64,000 bases of DNA from Citreicoccus inhibens (GCF_019039035.1 NZ_JAHNZT010000034.1:1-64000), one strand, 5' to 3'. Positions 47,145 through 56,555 are shown, counted from the first letter of the stretch. The notes: generated from the sequence alone by a model not told the origin. Numbers and translations are program-made.

Positions 47145-49556
47145 ATGCTCTGGATGGAAGTCCGTCGCGCCCTTCGCTCGATGGCTCGGGAACGAGCCTT
47201 CACCGCCGTCGTCGTGCTCACGCTCGCGCTCACCATCGGCGCCACGTCCGCGGTCTTCAGCGTCGTGTATCCGGTGCTCTGGCAGCCCCTGCCCTACCCG
47301 GACGCGAACCAGCTCGTCCGCCTCTTCCAGACGACGACACCGGGCGCGGGCGCGGGGCCCCACAAGGACCGCACGCGCGTCACCTCTCCCGTGTGGAGCG
47401 CCTGGCGCGAGCGGGCTCGGAGCGTCTCGGACATCGAGGGCCTGCGCGCGGAGAAGCACGTCCTCGGCGGCGCCGGGCTCGACGCGCGATTGACGGTGGG
47501 AAGAGCTTCCGCCGGGCTGCTTCCCATGCTCGGCGTCCTGCCGTCACGGGGCCGCCTCTGGGGCGCCGACCTGGAGGTACCAGGACGTGACCGGGAGCTC
47601 GTCCTCACGCATGCGGCGTGGCAGCGGCTGTACGGCGGAGACCCCGCGGTGCTCGGCCAACACCTGCTGCTCGATGACGTGTCACACACCATCGTGGGCG
47701 TGCTGCCCGAAGACTTCCGCTTCGAGCCGGATGTGGAGGTCTGGAAGCCGCTGGCCCTGGACCTCCTGCATGAGCAAGAGAGCGTGCTGCGCGTCGTGGG
47801 ACGCCTGCGCCCAGGGGTCTCTCGGGAGCAGGCCCAGGCGGAGCTGCAGTCCCTCGCGATGGACACCCCGCACGTGGCAGGGGTGACGATGATGGGCATC
47901 AGCGTGGAGCCCCTCCACGCGCTCTGGGTCGAGCAATCCCGCACACAACTCCACGTCGCCAGCGGAGTGGCGCTGCTGCTGCTCCTGCTCGGCTGCGCCA
48001 ACCTCACGAACCTCCTGCTCGCCCGCGGAAGCACGCGGCTGCGAGAACTCGCGGTGCGCAGCGCGTTGGGCGCGACCCGCGCACAGCTCGTCCGACAGGT
48101 GTTCGTGGAGAACCTGCTTCAAGCCCTGTTCGGCGGCGCGCTCGGGTGGCTCGTCGCGCTCTGGGGTCGCGGACTGCTCCAGGCGTTCATCCCACCGCAG
48201 CTCGTCACCGGTCCCGACCAGGGGCCAGTCGTCCTGGGCATCACCACCGCGACATCCCTGCTGACGGCGCTGCTGGTGGGCATCCTCCCCGCGCTCCATG
48301 CTTCACGCGGTGGGACAGTGCTCGGCCCTCGGAACCTCGGGGCCTCGGGTGGCTCCTCCGTGGGCTGGGTGCGCTCGGTGCTCGTCATCACTCAGCTCTC
48401 GCTGGCGATGGTGCCGCTGGTGGGCGCGGGCCTCATGCTGCGCAGCCTCTGGAAGCTGCAGGACGTTCCGCTCGGCTTCGAGTCTCGGCAGGTCACCGTC
48501 GCGGAGGTGTTCTTCCCGCTGGAGAAGTTCCCGGACTCGTCACGCCCTCCCGTGCTCGCGAGGGAACTGACCGCGCGCCTGGAGGCCGTGCCCGGAGTGA
48601 GCGCCGCGGGCATCACCAGCGCACTGCCGTTCTCCGGCGAGGTGTGGCGCGAGACCACGGGGGTCCGCGTCCAGGGCACGCCGGAGCCCGAGGGCGCGAG
48701 GCCCCGCGTGGGATTGCTCGTGGCCAACGCGGGCTACTTCCAAGCCCTGGGGCTGCCCCTGAAGCGAGGGCGATGGATGCGCACGACGGACACCGCGGAT
48801 CAACCGCCCGTCGCCCTCATCTCCGAGTTCTTCGCGCAGCGGCACTTCGCGGGACAGGAGCCCGTGGGGGCTCGGCTCTTGCTCGACACGGACCGCGACG
48901 GCGGCCCCCCCGTGGCCCGCGAAGTGATTGGCGTGGTGGGCGACGTGCCCATGGTGTCGCGCACGGAGGAGCGCTCCGGCGACGTCTACCTGCCGCTGGA
49001 ACAGGACATGCGCAAGAGCCTCCAGCTCGCGGTGAAGTCCTCGCTGCCCGCGCCGGCGCTCCTCGCGTTGATGCAGCGCGAGGTGCGCAGCACGAGCCCG
49101 GAGCTGAGGCTGCTCAAGGTGCGGGCCTTGGACGAAGTCGTGGCGGACAGCGATGCGCGCATGCGAGTGCTGAGTGGACTCTTGGGCGCCTTCGCGGGGC
49201 TGGGGGTCGTACTTGCCGCCGTGGGGCTGTATGGGTTGCTCGCGTTCTGGGTCTCGCAGCGCACGCGAGAGCTGGGCATTCGCGGCGCCCTCGGCGCGAC
49301 CCCGGCGGACCTGCTGCGTGGCGTGGTGAGCCAGGGGATGGGGCTCACGAGCATCGGCCTGGGCGTGGGGCTGGTGGCGGCGGGGGCGCTGTCTCGCGCG
49401 CTGGGCGCCTTGCTGTACGGCGTCGCTCCGCATGACCCGCTCATCTTCGTGGGCGCGCCCGCGCTGCTCCTCATCGTCGCGCTCGCCGCGAGTTGGTGGC
49501 CTGCCCGCGCCGCGACCCGGGTGTCTCCGCTCGAGGCGCTTCGCCGCGACACCTGA
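47145..49556 (+). CDS. ADOP/MacB-type ABC transporter permease
   Basis: An 803-residue permease made of two tandem MacB-PCD/FtsX modules, the ADOP layout. The N-terminal helix (AFTAVVVLTLALTIGATSAVFSVV) leads to a first periplasmic domain. Three helices follow (about 270-400, VASGVALLLLLLGCANLTNLL, RELAVRSALGATRAQL), then a fourth helix pair, a second periplasmic domain (YFQALGLPLKRGRWM) and three terminal helices (TRELGIRGALGATPADLLRG). No ATPase is encoded adjacent, so it is an orphan that must recruit one elsewhere. Such proteins are linked to export of lipids, lipoproteins or peptides. The start at 47145 is preferred; ATG 47154 is possible. Confidence 0.88.
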   Translation: MLWMEVRRALRSMARERAFTAVVVLTLALTIGATSAVFSVVYPVLWQPLPYPDANQLVRLFQTTTPGAGAGPHKDRTRVTSPVWSAWRERARSVSDIEGLRAEKHVLGGAGLDARLTVGRASAGLLPMLGVLPSRGRLWGADLEVPGRDRELVLTHAAWQRLYGGDPAVLGQHLLLDDVSHTIVGVLPEDFRFEPDVEVWKPLALDLLHEQESVLRVVGRLRPGVSREQAQAELQSLAMDTPHVAGVTMMGISVEPLHALWVEQSRTQLHVASGVALLLLLLGCANLTNLLLARGSTRLRELAVRSALGATRAQLVRQVFVENLLQALFGGALGWLVALWGRGLLQAFIPPQLVTGPDQGPVVLGITTATSLLTALLVGILPALHASRGGTVLGPRNLGASGGSSVGWVRSVLVITQLSLAMVPLVGAGLMLRSLWKLQDVPLGFESRQVTVAEVFFPLEKFPDSSRPPVLARELTARLEAVPGVSAAGITSALPFSGEVWRETTGVRVQGTPEPEGARPRVGLLVANAGYFQALGLPLKRGRWMRTTDTADQPPVALISEFFAQRHFAGQEPVGARLLLDTDRDGGPPVAREVIGVVGDVPMVSRTEERSGDVYLPLEQDMRKSLQLAVKSSLPAPALLALMQREVRSTSPELRLLKVRALDEVVADSDARMRVLSGLLGAFAGLGVVLAAVGLYGLLAFWVSQRTRELGIRGALGATPADLLRGVVSQGMGLTSIGLGVGLVAAGALSRALGALLYGVAPHDPLIFVGAPALLLIVALAASWWPARAATRVSPLEALRRDT

Positions 49557-49597
49557 GGCGCCGCACGCCCTGCCCGTCCCGGTGATACACGGAACGC

Positions 49598-50158
49598 ATG
49601 GCACCGAACGACTCCGCCGACGAAGCCCTGCTCGCCCTCTTCCGACACAACGGCATCACGTTCGACTCGGCCGAGGACGCGTGGCAGCGCTCCGAGCCCC
49701 TCTTCCCGCTGCTGGGGTGGCTCGCGGCGCGGTTCCCCGAGGAGGAAGCCTTCGAAATCTGCCTGGAGTGGCTGCGCCTGTGCGCGATGGAGGTCCCCGG
49801 CGCGGGCGAGGTGCCCGACCTCTTCGCCCAGGCCCGAGGCGGAGGCCCTCGCCAGGGTCACATCAGCGCGAGCGCGCTGGGGGACCAGGTCAATCGCAAC
49901 ATCCTCGACAAGAAGCCCGCGGTGGCCGCGTTCGCGGACTGCGCCGCGCAGCTCTGCGAGGTGTGGGCCGCGGTGACGACGGGCGAGGTGGATGAGGAGA
50001 CGGACCCCTGGCGCCGCGCGCAGACCGCGTCCCAGGCCATGGTGTCGTCCTGGCTGATGGCACGCGACCTGGACGACGAGAATCGCGAGGAGCGCGCTCG
50101 GGCCCGGAGCGGACTCGTCCGGTTGCTCCGCACGGCCCGAGGCCCCCTCGCCGGCTGA
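49598..50158 (+). CDS. Hypothetical helical protein
   Basis: A 186-residue acidic protein, helical throughout, with segments such as EEALLALFRHNGITFD-like starts (DEALLALFRHNGITF), AFEICLEWLRLCAMEVPG and QTASQAMVSSWLMARDLDD. No signal, membrane helix or recognised motif. The ATG at 49598 lies 42 bases after the permease stop; the stop is nine bases from the convergent pilin-like gene. Confidence 0.65.
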   Translation: MAPNDSADEALLALFRHNGITFDSAEDAWQRSEPLFPLLGWLAARFPEEEAFEICLEWLRLCAMEVPGAGEVPDLFAQARGGGPRQGHISASALGDQVNRNILDKKPAVAAFADCAAQLCEVWAAVTTGEVDEETDPWRRAQTASQAMVSSWLMARDLDDENREERARARSGLVRLLRTARGPLAG

Positions 50159-50167
50159 CGCGGAGGG

Positions 50168-50662
50168 CTACTCGCCCTCGTGCTGAACCTCGACGGGGCT
50201 GGTCATCCCGTTCGCATCCAGCCGCACGCGGTACACCGCGTTGTGCCCGTCTCCATTCGTGTCGATGCGCGCGACGCAGGAGACCTCGGGCTCGCCCACC
50301 GGGCTCTCCTGCACTGTCACTTCGTACTGGAAGTGCACGCTCGGCCCGGGGTTGAAGCCGATGCGCTGGAAGGACTCGTCGTCGTGCGGGAAGGGCACCG
50401 CCTCGCCGTGCCGGGGCACGGGGCGAGGCAGCGGGCCCGCCGTCACGTAGTTGCCGTGCTCGTCGCGGAACGCCTGCACCGCGTCACACAGGGCCAGCAC
50501 CTGCACGCGCGCCTCGTTCGCGAGCTGCTCGGGCGAGACGGAGGACGCGTGGCTCGCGAGGAAGCCCGCCACCGCGGCCACCAGGACGAGCCCGCCCAAT
50601 CCCAGGACGACGAGGACGCGCCGGCTCCGCGTGGCGGGAGGCGGCGCCGCGACGGGCTCCAT
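50168..50662 (-). CDS. Small pilin-like/secreted-domain membrane protein
   Basis: A 164-residue protein with a basic N-tail, one hydrophobic helix (VLVVLGLGGLVLVAAVAGFLA), then ALCDAVQAFRDEHGNYV, the helix-then-tyrosine pattern common in minor pilins and pseudopilins, and a beta-rich head (CVARIDTNGDGHNAVYRVRL). The prepilin peptidase motif GFTLxE is absent, so it may only resemble a pilin. The start at 50662 shares one base with the hemF stop (TGATG), with GGGAG eight bases upstream, so translation is coupled to HemF. Confidence 0.72.
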   Translation of the reverse strand: MEPVAAPPPATRSRRVLVVLGLGGLVLVAAVAGFLASHASSVSPEQLANEARVQVLALCDAVQAFRDEHGNYVTAGPLPRPVPRHGEAVPFPHDDESFQRIGFNPGPSVHFQYEVTVQESPVGEPEVSCVARIDTNGDGHNAVYRVRLDANGMTSPVEVQHEGE

Positions 50663-51555
50663 CAGGCCCACTCCCGAGGCTGACGCAGCACCTCCACCAA
50701 CCGCGCCTCGGGCGTGCCGGGCTCCGGGTGGTAGTCATAGAGCCAGCGCACCTGCGGCGGCAGCGACATGAGGATGGACTCGGTGCGCCCCTGCGTCTCC
50801 AGGCCGAAGATGGTGCCCCGGTCGTAGACGAGGTTGAACTCCACGTAGCGCCCGCGGCGGATCTCCTGCCAGTAGCGCTGCGCCTCCGTGAAGGGCGTGT
50901 TCTTGCGGCGCTCGGCGATGGTCAGGTACGCGGGCAGGAAGGCCTTGCCGCAGTCCTGGACGAAGGCGAACTCCTTCTCCAGGTCGCCGCCCATGTTCTC
51001 GAAGAAGATGCCGCCCACGCCGCGCGCCTCGCCGCGGTGGCGCACGTGGAAGTACGCGTCGCAGGCCTGCTTGAAGCGCGGGTAGTACGTGGCGTCATGC
51101 GCGTCGCACGCCGCCTTGTGCACGCGGTGGAAGTGCGCCGCGTCCTCGTCCTGGAGGTAGTAGGGCGTCAGGTCCGCGCCGCCGCCGAACCACGCCTTGC
51201 CGCCCTGGTGGATGAACCGGTAGTTCGCGTGCACCGTGGGCACATGCGGGTTGCGCGGGTGCAGCACCAGCGACAGGCCGCCCGCCCAGAAGGTGCGCCC
51301 CTCGCCCTGCAGCCGCTTGGCGAAGGCCTCTTCCAGCTCGCCGTGCACCACGGAGATGTTGACGCCGCCCTTCTCAATCACGGCGCCGCCCTCCAGCACG
51401 CGGCTGCGCCCACCGCCGCCGCCCGGACGAGTCCACGGGTCCTCGCGGAAACGACCCTGTCCATCCAGCCGCTCCAGCGCGCCGCAGATGTCGTCCTGCA
51501 GCGCGTGGATGAAGGCCGACATGCGCGTCTTCAGGCTCTCCACGTCCACCGTCAT
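50662..51555 (-). CDS. hemF: Oxygen-dependent coproporphyrinogen III oxidase
   Basis: A 297-residue soluble enzyme converting coproporphyrinogen III to protoporphyrinogen IX with O2, the aerobic heme step. Signatures: RPGGGGGRSRVLEGGAVIEK, GVNISVVHGELEE, SLVLHPRNPHVPTVHANYR, WFGGGADLTPYYLQDEDAAH, GVGGIFFENM and RYVEFNLVYDRGTIFGL. The length and sequence are typical. The start is MTVDVES at 51555 with GGGGAGACG five bases upstream. It is first of a two-gene unit with the pilin-like gene. Confidence 0.96.
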   Translation of the reverse strand: MTVDVESLKTRMSAFIHALQDDICGALERLDGQGRFREDPWTRPGGGGGRSRVLEGGAVIEKGGVNISVVHGELEEAFAKRLQGEGRTFWAGGLSLVLHPRNPHVPTVHANYRFIHQGGKAWFGGGADLTPYYLQDEDAAHFHRVHKAACDAHDATYYPRFKQACDAYFHVRHRGEARGVGGIFFENMGGDLEKEFAFVQDCGKAFLPAYLTIAERRKNTPFTEAQRYWQEIRRGRYVEFNLVYDRGTIFGLETQGRTESILMSLPPQVRWLYDYHPEPGTPEARLVEVLRQPREWA

Positions 51556-51592
51556 GCACGTCTCCCCATGCCAGTCGTGACGGGCGTGGATG

Positions 51593-52351
51593 CTACTGCT
51601 GGGCGGTCTGAGCGGAAGGGGCTTCGAAGTCCACGGAGGCCGTCCCGGGCGCTGGATTGCCCGCGGCGTCAAAGGCATCTACTCGCGCTCGGTAGCTGCG
51701 CCCATCCTCCAGCGCGAAGGCGCCACCGCAGGACTCGTGGCCCAGGAACGCGGCGTTGCCCTGCACCACGGGCAGCACGTAGGTCTGGGGCGCGATGCCG
51801 GCGCGGCGCGGCGTCAGCTTCACCACCAGATACGAGGGGCTCTCCTCGCGCAGGGCGAGGTTGAGCTTCACGAAGCGGGAGATGCCCTGGGCGGAGCGGC
51901 GGAAGAAGCCCTCGGACACGGCGGGCTTCTTCTGCCAGAGGGGTGGGCTCTTGTCCGGGCCCTTGCCCGTGAGCCACCCCGGCAGGCCCGAGCCCCGGCC
52001 GTTGAGCAGCGTGACGTTGGGCAACACGCTGTCCAGGTGCATCTCGTAGCGCTTGCCGGGCTGGAGCGGCTCGGAGGCCTGGAGGACGACGGTGACGCGG
52101 CCGAGGCTGCTCTCCCAGCCGCGCGTCACCTTCAGCTCCACCGAGTGGCCCGGCGCCGACAACCGCACGGTGCGCCCTGGCAGCGCGGAGACCGGCGAGC
52201 GCGCGGTGCCCACGCCTTCCAGCAGGAAGCGCGTGTTGGTGGGGACGACGGCGCCCGGAGTGGGGAACAGCTGCACACCGTCACCCAGACACTGGGCCGA
52301 GGCGGCCGGCGCCCACACGAGCGCGAGGAGGACGAGGAGGGCGCGAAGCAC
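51593..52351 (-). CDS. Exported protein of unknown function
   Basis: A 252-residue protein with a signal peptide (RALLVLLALVWAPAASAQC) and a beta-sandwich-like mature part. Strand-rich segments include FLLEGVGTARSPVSAL, VTVVLQASEPLQPGKRYEMH, SYLVVKLTPRRAG and a closing YRARVDAFDAAGNPAPGT resembling fibronectin/Ig-type domains. Cysteines C46-like in AQC and in GHESCGG may pair. The start is GTG at 52351; a longer ATG start at 52429 overlaps the DUF3467 gene. Confidence 0.7.
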   Translation of the reverse strand: MLRALLVLLALVWAPAASAQCLGDGVQLFPTPGAVVPTNTRFLLEGVGTARSPVSALPGRTVRLSAPGHSVELKVTRGWESSLGRVTVVLQASEPLQPGKRYEMHLDSVLPNVTLLNGRGSGLPGWLTGKGPDKSPPLWQKKPAVSEGFFRRSAQGISRFVKLNLALREESPSYLVVKLTPRRAGIAPQTYVLPVVQGNAAFLGHESCGGAFALEDGRSYRARVDAFDAAGNPAPGTASVDFEAPSAQTAQQ

Positions 52352-52412
52352 GGTGGACGCAGTCTGCGCCGCCCCCCGGCTCCAGGCAAAGCGCCCGCGT
52401 GGGGACACCACG

Positions 52413-52703
52413 TCAATGCACCGGGCCATCGTCCTCGCCCAGCACGATGGCGCCGAAGCGCGCCTCGTAGCGCTGGAGGTTGTCCTGCATGGCCAGCAGC
52501 AGGCGCTTCATGTGCTTGGGATTGGTGACGATGCGCGAGCGCACCCGAGCCTTGGCCTGCTGCGGCTGGACGAAGATGAAGTCCAGCACGAACTCGGTGT
52601 CGGTGTGGTTCACCAGCGCCATGTTGCAGTACTGGCCGTTGGCCACATCCTCGTCGATTTGTATCTGCAACGGCATGTCCGGGGGCTTCGAAGTGTCCGC
52701 CAT
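52413..52703 (-). CDS. DUF3467 protein
   Basis: A 96-residue cytoplasmic protein of the DUF3467 family: IQIDEDVANGQYCNMALVNH, TEFVLDFIFVQP, ARVRSRIVTNPKHMKRLLLA and the final NLQRYEARFG all match. The function is unknown; members occur in diverse bacteria as compact beta-alpha proteins. It is divergent from the esterase at 52773. Confidence 0.9.
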   Translation of the reverse strand: MADTSKPPDMPLQIQIDEDVANGQYCNMALVNHTDTEFVLDFIFVQPQQAKARVRSRIVTNPKHMKRLLLAMQDNLQRYEARFGAIVLGEDDGPVH

Positions 52704-52772
52704 GTGTCAGGCGGCATAGCGCCTGCGCGAGGCCATGGCCAGTGTCATGGGGTGAGCGCGCCCGCCCGAGCC

Positions 52773-53591
52773 ATGGACCCCGTCAAGACGGCCCCCTTCG
52801 ACCTGGGGCGAGGCCCGGACGCGTGCCTGTTGTTGCATGGTTTCACCGGCAGCCCGTGGGACCTGCGGCCCCTGGGCGAGTCCCTGGCGACGCGGGGCAT
52901 GCGCGTGGTGGCGCCTCGTCTCCCGGGCCACGGCACCACGCCCGAGGCGCTCCTGAACGTGACGCACCAGGACTGGCGAGACGCGGCGGATTCAGCGCTG
53001 GCCTCGCTGCGCGGGCACCGCCGCGTCTTCGTGGGCGGACTGTCCGTGGGCGCATTGCTGGCCTTGGGGCTCGCGGCGCGACATCCGGGGGTCGTGGAGG
53101 CCCTGGCCCTGGTGGCGCCCGCGGTGCGGTTTCGGGGGCCGCGCATGGCGGTCATCCGGCAGCTGGCGCGCACGCCGCTGTTGGCCTGGGCGAAGCCGTG
53201 GGCGGACAAGTCCGGCTCGGACATCTGCGACCCGGTGGCGCGCGAAGCAGCGCCCCACCTGCCCGCCTTTCCCGTGGCGCGCCTGCGCGATGTCTGCGCG
53301 CTGCAGGATGGCGTGGGGCCCGACGCCGCGCGCGTGCGCTGCCCCGTGCTCGTGGCCGTGGCCGAGCAGGACCACGTGGTGGACCCAGAAGGAGGGCGCT
53401 GGCTGGCGCGGCGGCTGACGGGCGCGCCCGAGGTGCGCCTCATCTCCTTCCGCGAGGGGTTCCACATCATCCCGCGCGACACCAGCGGCCCGCGGCTGTC
53501 CGACGAAGTGGGCACGTTCCTGGATGCGTGGCGCGACGCGGGGCTCAGCCCTTGGCCGGAAGAGGCGGCGCCAGACGCGCCACCGCCGTGA
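52773..53591 (+). CDS. Alpha/beta-hydrolase (carboxylesterase/monoacylglycerol lipase-like)
   Basis: A 272-residue cytoplasmic hydrolase. CLLLHGFTGSPWDLRPL carries the oxyanion loop, nucleophile Ser is in VGGLSVGALLALGLA, Asp in AVAEQDHVVDP and His in REGFHIIPRD. The arrangement resembles carboxylesterase Est30/YvaK. The substrate is probably a medium-chain ester or lysophospholipid. The start at 52773 is preferred (GTG 52752 possible). The 3' end overlaps the convergent kinase gene by 47 bases. Confidence 0.85.
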   Translation: MDPVKTAPFDLGRGPDACLLLHGFTGSPWDLRPLGESLATRGMRVVAPRLPGHGTTPEALLNVTHQDWRDAADSALASLRGHRRVFVGGLSVGALLALGLAARHPGVVEALALVAPAVRFRGPRMAVIRQLARTPLLAWAKPWADKSGSDICDPVAREAAPHLPAFPVARLRDVCALQDGVGPDAARVRCPVLVAVAEQDHVVDPEGGRWLARRLTGAPEVRLISFREGFHIIPRDTSGPRLSDEVGTFLDAWRDAGLSPWPEEAAPDAPPP

Positions 53592-55644
53592 GCAGCTCCA
53601 CCGCGTCCAGGGGCTTGGCCACGAAGGCGCTGAAGCCCGCGCGCAGGGCTCGGTCCCGGTCCTCGCGCCGCGCCAGCGCGGTGATGGCCAGCGCGGGCAC
53701 GCCGCCCCCTGAGTCCCAGGGCAGCTCACGCAGGCGATACAGCAGCGCGTAGCCGTCATCGCCGGGCAACCCCACATCCGTCACCAGCACCGTGGGCGGC
53801 AAGCGGCGCACATGCTCCAAGGCCTCATGCACACTGGAGGCGAGCTGCACCTGCGCGCCCACCCGCGTGAGCAGCGCGGCCATGAGTTCGCGCGCGTCCG
53901 ACTCGTCGTCCACCACCAACACACGCAGCCCCTCCAGCTCCGGGAACGGCGGCAGCACCAGGTCCGCCACGCCTTGCGCGCCGCGGCTGATGCCCGTGCG
54001 CGCCTGGGGCAACCACACGCTGAAGGCCGTGCCCTGCCCCTGGCCCTCGCTGGACACGGTGACGGTGCCGCCGTGCAGCTCCACCAGGTGGCGTACGATG
54101 GACAGCCCCAGGCCCAGTCCACCGTGGCGGCGGCTGACGCCCGTGTCCGCCTGGCGGAAGCGCTCGAAGAGGAACGGCATGAAGTCCGGCGGGATGCCTT
54201 CGCCGTTGTCGCGCACCACCACTTCGACCCCGCTCTCACGACGGCGGGCGGACACCTCCACGCGTCCACCGGCGGGCGTGAACTTGATGGCGTTGGCGAG
54301 CAGGTTCCACACCACCTGCTGGAGTCGATCCGGGTCGCCCCACATGGGCACGCCGTCCACGTCCACCAGCGACACCAGCTCCAGCTCTCGCGCGGCGGCG
54401 GCGGGGCGCACGGCGTCCAGCGCGGCCTCCACCACGTGCGCCATCTCCAGCGGCCCCATCTCCAGGCGCAGCCGCCCGCTGGCGATGCGGCTGATGTCCA
54501 GCAGGTCCTCGATGAGCTGGCGCTGCGCCCTCGCGTTGCGCTCGATGGCCTCCAGCGCGCGCGGCAGCTTCTCGTCCGTCAGCCGCCCCTGCCGCATCAT
54601 CTGCGCCCAGCCGAGGATGGAGGTCAGCGGCGTGCGCAGCTCGTGCGACACCATGGCGAGGAACTCGTCCTTGGCGCGGCTGGCGGCCTCAGCGGCGGCT
54701 CGGGCGGCGCGCTCCTCGTCGTAGAGTCGCGCGCGGTCCATGGCCTGGGCGCACTGGCGGCCCACCGTCATGAGGAAGGCCCGCTCGGAGGCATCGAAGA
54801 CGCGCGCATCCGAGAACCCCAGCCCCAGCACGCCGAACGAGCGCCCTCCACTCAACAGCGGGATGGCGGCCCAGGCGCCCGCGGCGCCCTGCTGCGCGAC
54901 CGAGGCCACCAGCGGATAGCGCGTGGCCATCTCCTCCTGGGAACCGAGCACCACCAGGTCGCCCGTGCGCGCCGCATCCATCATGGGCAACTTGTCGCGG
55001 GCGGAGACGCGCCGCCAGTTCTCCAGGCTGCCGCTGGGGTAGCCATGGGAGGCGGCCAGCTCGAAGGCATCGCCCTGCACGGGCACCATCACCACGCCCG
55101 CGATGGCGCCCAGCGCCAGGGCCCCATCGCGCGCGGCCACCTCCGCCACCTGCCCCGGGGTGAGGGACTCGGAGAGGGCGGCCGTCATCGCTTGGAGTCG
55201 CTCGGTGCGCCACGACGCGGTGGCCCACGCGGCGCGGCGGGTGTGAACCAACTCCGTCACATCCACGGCGAAGGCCAGCACGCCCTCCACCTGTCCGTTC
55301 GCGTCTCGGCGCGGCAGGAGCGACAGGTTGAAGAACAGCTCCTCGTCCTCGGGGCACAGGCGCGCGGAGGCCTCGCGCAGGTGCAGCGGTTGGCCGGTGG
55401 CGAAGACGCGGTCCCACGCCTCGTACCAACCCTGTCCCTCCAGCTGCGGACAGGCCTCGCGCAGCGTCACGCCCGGCGCGGCGCTTCGAGAGAGGAGCGC
55501 CAGCCGCGTGTCGCTGAGGAACTCGATGAGGTGCGTGGGGCCCCGATGCAACGCGAAGAAGGCAGGCAGCTGCGCGAGCAGCTCCTGGATGCGCTCGCGC
55601 TCATCGACCGGCGACTGCCGCCGCCCGCCCTGGGCATCGTCCAC
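53545..55644 (-). CDS. Hybrid sensor histidine kinase PAS-GAF-HisKA-HATPase-REC
   Basis: A 699-residue soluble kinase. An N-terminal PAS (about 25-140, PAC-like GVLAFAVDVTEL) is followed by GAF (about 155-310, GVVMVPVQGDAFELAA, AAIPLLSGGRSFGVLGLGFS) and HisKA with MVSHELRTPLTSILGWA. HATPase has NAIKFTPAGG, DNGEGIP and GLGLGLSIV. The C-terminal receiver has VLVVDDESDARE, LVTDVGLPGDDG with phospho-Asp, and Lys in AKPLD. The start is GTG at 55644 with GGGAGGG upstream. It is divergent from the Att-type ABC operon; the input is unknown. Confidence 0.9.
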   Translation of the reverse strand: MDDAQGGRRQSPVDERERIQELLAQLPAFFALHRGPTHLIEFLSDTRLALLSRSAAPGVTLREACPQLEGQGWYEAWDRVFATGQPLHLREASARLCPEDEELFFNLSLLPRRDANGQVEGVLAFAVDVTELVHTRRAAWATASWRTERLQAMTAALSESLTPGQVAEVAARDGALALGAIAGVVMVPVQGDAFELAASHGYPSGSLENWRRVSARDKLPMMDAARTGDLVVLGSQEEMATRYPLVASVAQQGAAGAWAAIPLLSGGRSFGVLGLGFSDARVFDASERAFLMTVGRQCAQAMDRARLYDEERAARAAAEAASRAKDEFLAMVSHELRTPLTSILGWAQMMRQGRLTDEKLPRALEAIERNARAQRQLIEDLLDISRIASGRLRLEMGPLEMAHVVEAALDAVRPAAAARELELVSLVDVDGVPMWGDPDRLQQVVWNLLANAIKFTPAGGRVEVSARRRESGVEVVVRDNGEGIPPDFMPFLFERFRQADTGVSRRHGGLGLGLSIVRHLVELHGGTVTVSSEGQGQGTAFSVWLPQARTGISRGAQGVADLVLPPFPELEGLRVLVVDDESDARELMAALLTRVGAQVQLASSVHEALEHVRRLPPTVLVTDVGLPGDDGYALLYRLRELPWDSGGGVPALAITALARREDRDRALRAGFSAFVAKPLDAVELLTAVARLAPPLPAKG

Positions 55645-55832
55645 GCGTCCCTCCCGGTGCGGAGGCCTTCCCCTCCGCCATTAAACGCGGAGTGCACCGT
55701 GCCTGCACAAAAAGCACCCCTGGAAGGCAGCTGACTGTCGGCGGATGGGCTCTTTGCTCCAACTCGCGTCCGGAAACGGGCACCCTCCCGAGGCGACGCC
55801 GGGCGGTGCATCGGCTATGTCGGGAGCCCGGC

Positions 55833-56555
55833 ATGCCCTCTCCTTCCGAGCCCGCCCCTCTCGTCGAGCTGCGTGACGTCACCAAGTCCTATGAGGAGGG
55901 CGACTCCGTGAGAGAGGTTCTCGCGGGCGCGTCGCTCCACCTGAGAAGGGGTGAGTTCGTGGTGCTGCTCGGCCGCAGCGGCTCGGGCAAATCGACGCTG
56001 CTCAACCTCATCAGTGGAATCGACCTGCCCACGCGCGGCGAGGTGCGCGTGGAGGGCCGCGACCTGGGACGGATGAGCGAGCGGGAGCGCACCCTGCTTC
56101 GCCGCGAGCGCATGGGCTTCATCTTCCAGGCCTTCAACCTGCTGCCCACGCTGACGGTGGAGGAGAACGTGCGCCTGCCGCTGGAGTTGACCGGACGCAC
56201 CGGCGCCTCGGCCCATGAGCGGGCCAGGACGCTGCTGGAGCACGTGGGGCTGGCGGGCCGCGCGGACAGCTTTCCGGACCGACTGTCGGGCGGTGAGCAA
56301 CAGCGCGTGGCGGTGGCCCGAGCCCTGGCGCACGCCCCGCCGCTGCTGCTGGCGGACGAGCCCACCGGCAACCTCGACGAGAGCACCGGCAAGCGCGTGC
56401 TCGACTTGCTGGAGGGACTGACGCGCGAGGGACACGCCTGCGCGCTCGTCGTCACGCATGAACCCGGGCTGGTGGCGCGCGCGGACCGCGTGCTGACGAT
56501 GGAGGCGGGACGTCTGGTGGAGCGGCCGGGCGGCGCGCGGCGGGAGCAACCATGA
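55833..56555 (+). CDS. ABC transporter ATP-binding protein (LolD/AttE-like)
   Basis: A 240-residue ATPase: Walker A LGRSGSGKST, Q loop FIFQAFNLLPTLTV, signature LSGGEQQRVAVARAL, Walker B LLLADEPTGNLDEST and switch His THEP. The LolD/MacB/AttE type that powers FtsX-like permeases. Starts at ATG 55833 with GGGAG seven bases before. It overlaps the permease gene by ATGA. Confidence 0.92.
   Translation: MPSPSEPAPLVELRDVTKSYEEGDSVREVLAGASLHLRRGEFVVLLGRSGSGKSTLLNLISGIDLPTRGEVRVEGRDLGRMSERERTLLRRERMGFIFQAFNLLPTLTVEENVRLPLELTGRTGASAHERARTLLEHVGLAGRADSFPDRLSGGEQQRVAVARALAHAPPLLLADEPTGNLDESTGKRVLDLLEGLTREGHACALVVTHEPGLVARADRVLTMEAGRLVERPGGARREQP

Noticed and set aside
55692-55708. GTGCA-N7-TGCAC near the kinase/ABC divergent promoters
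   Set aside because: Arms of only five bases in a high-GC region are expected by chance; kept out of the operator list.
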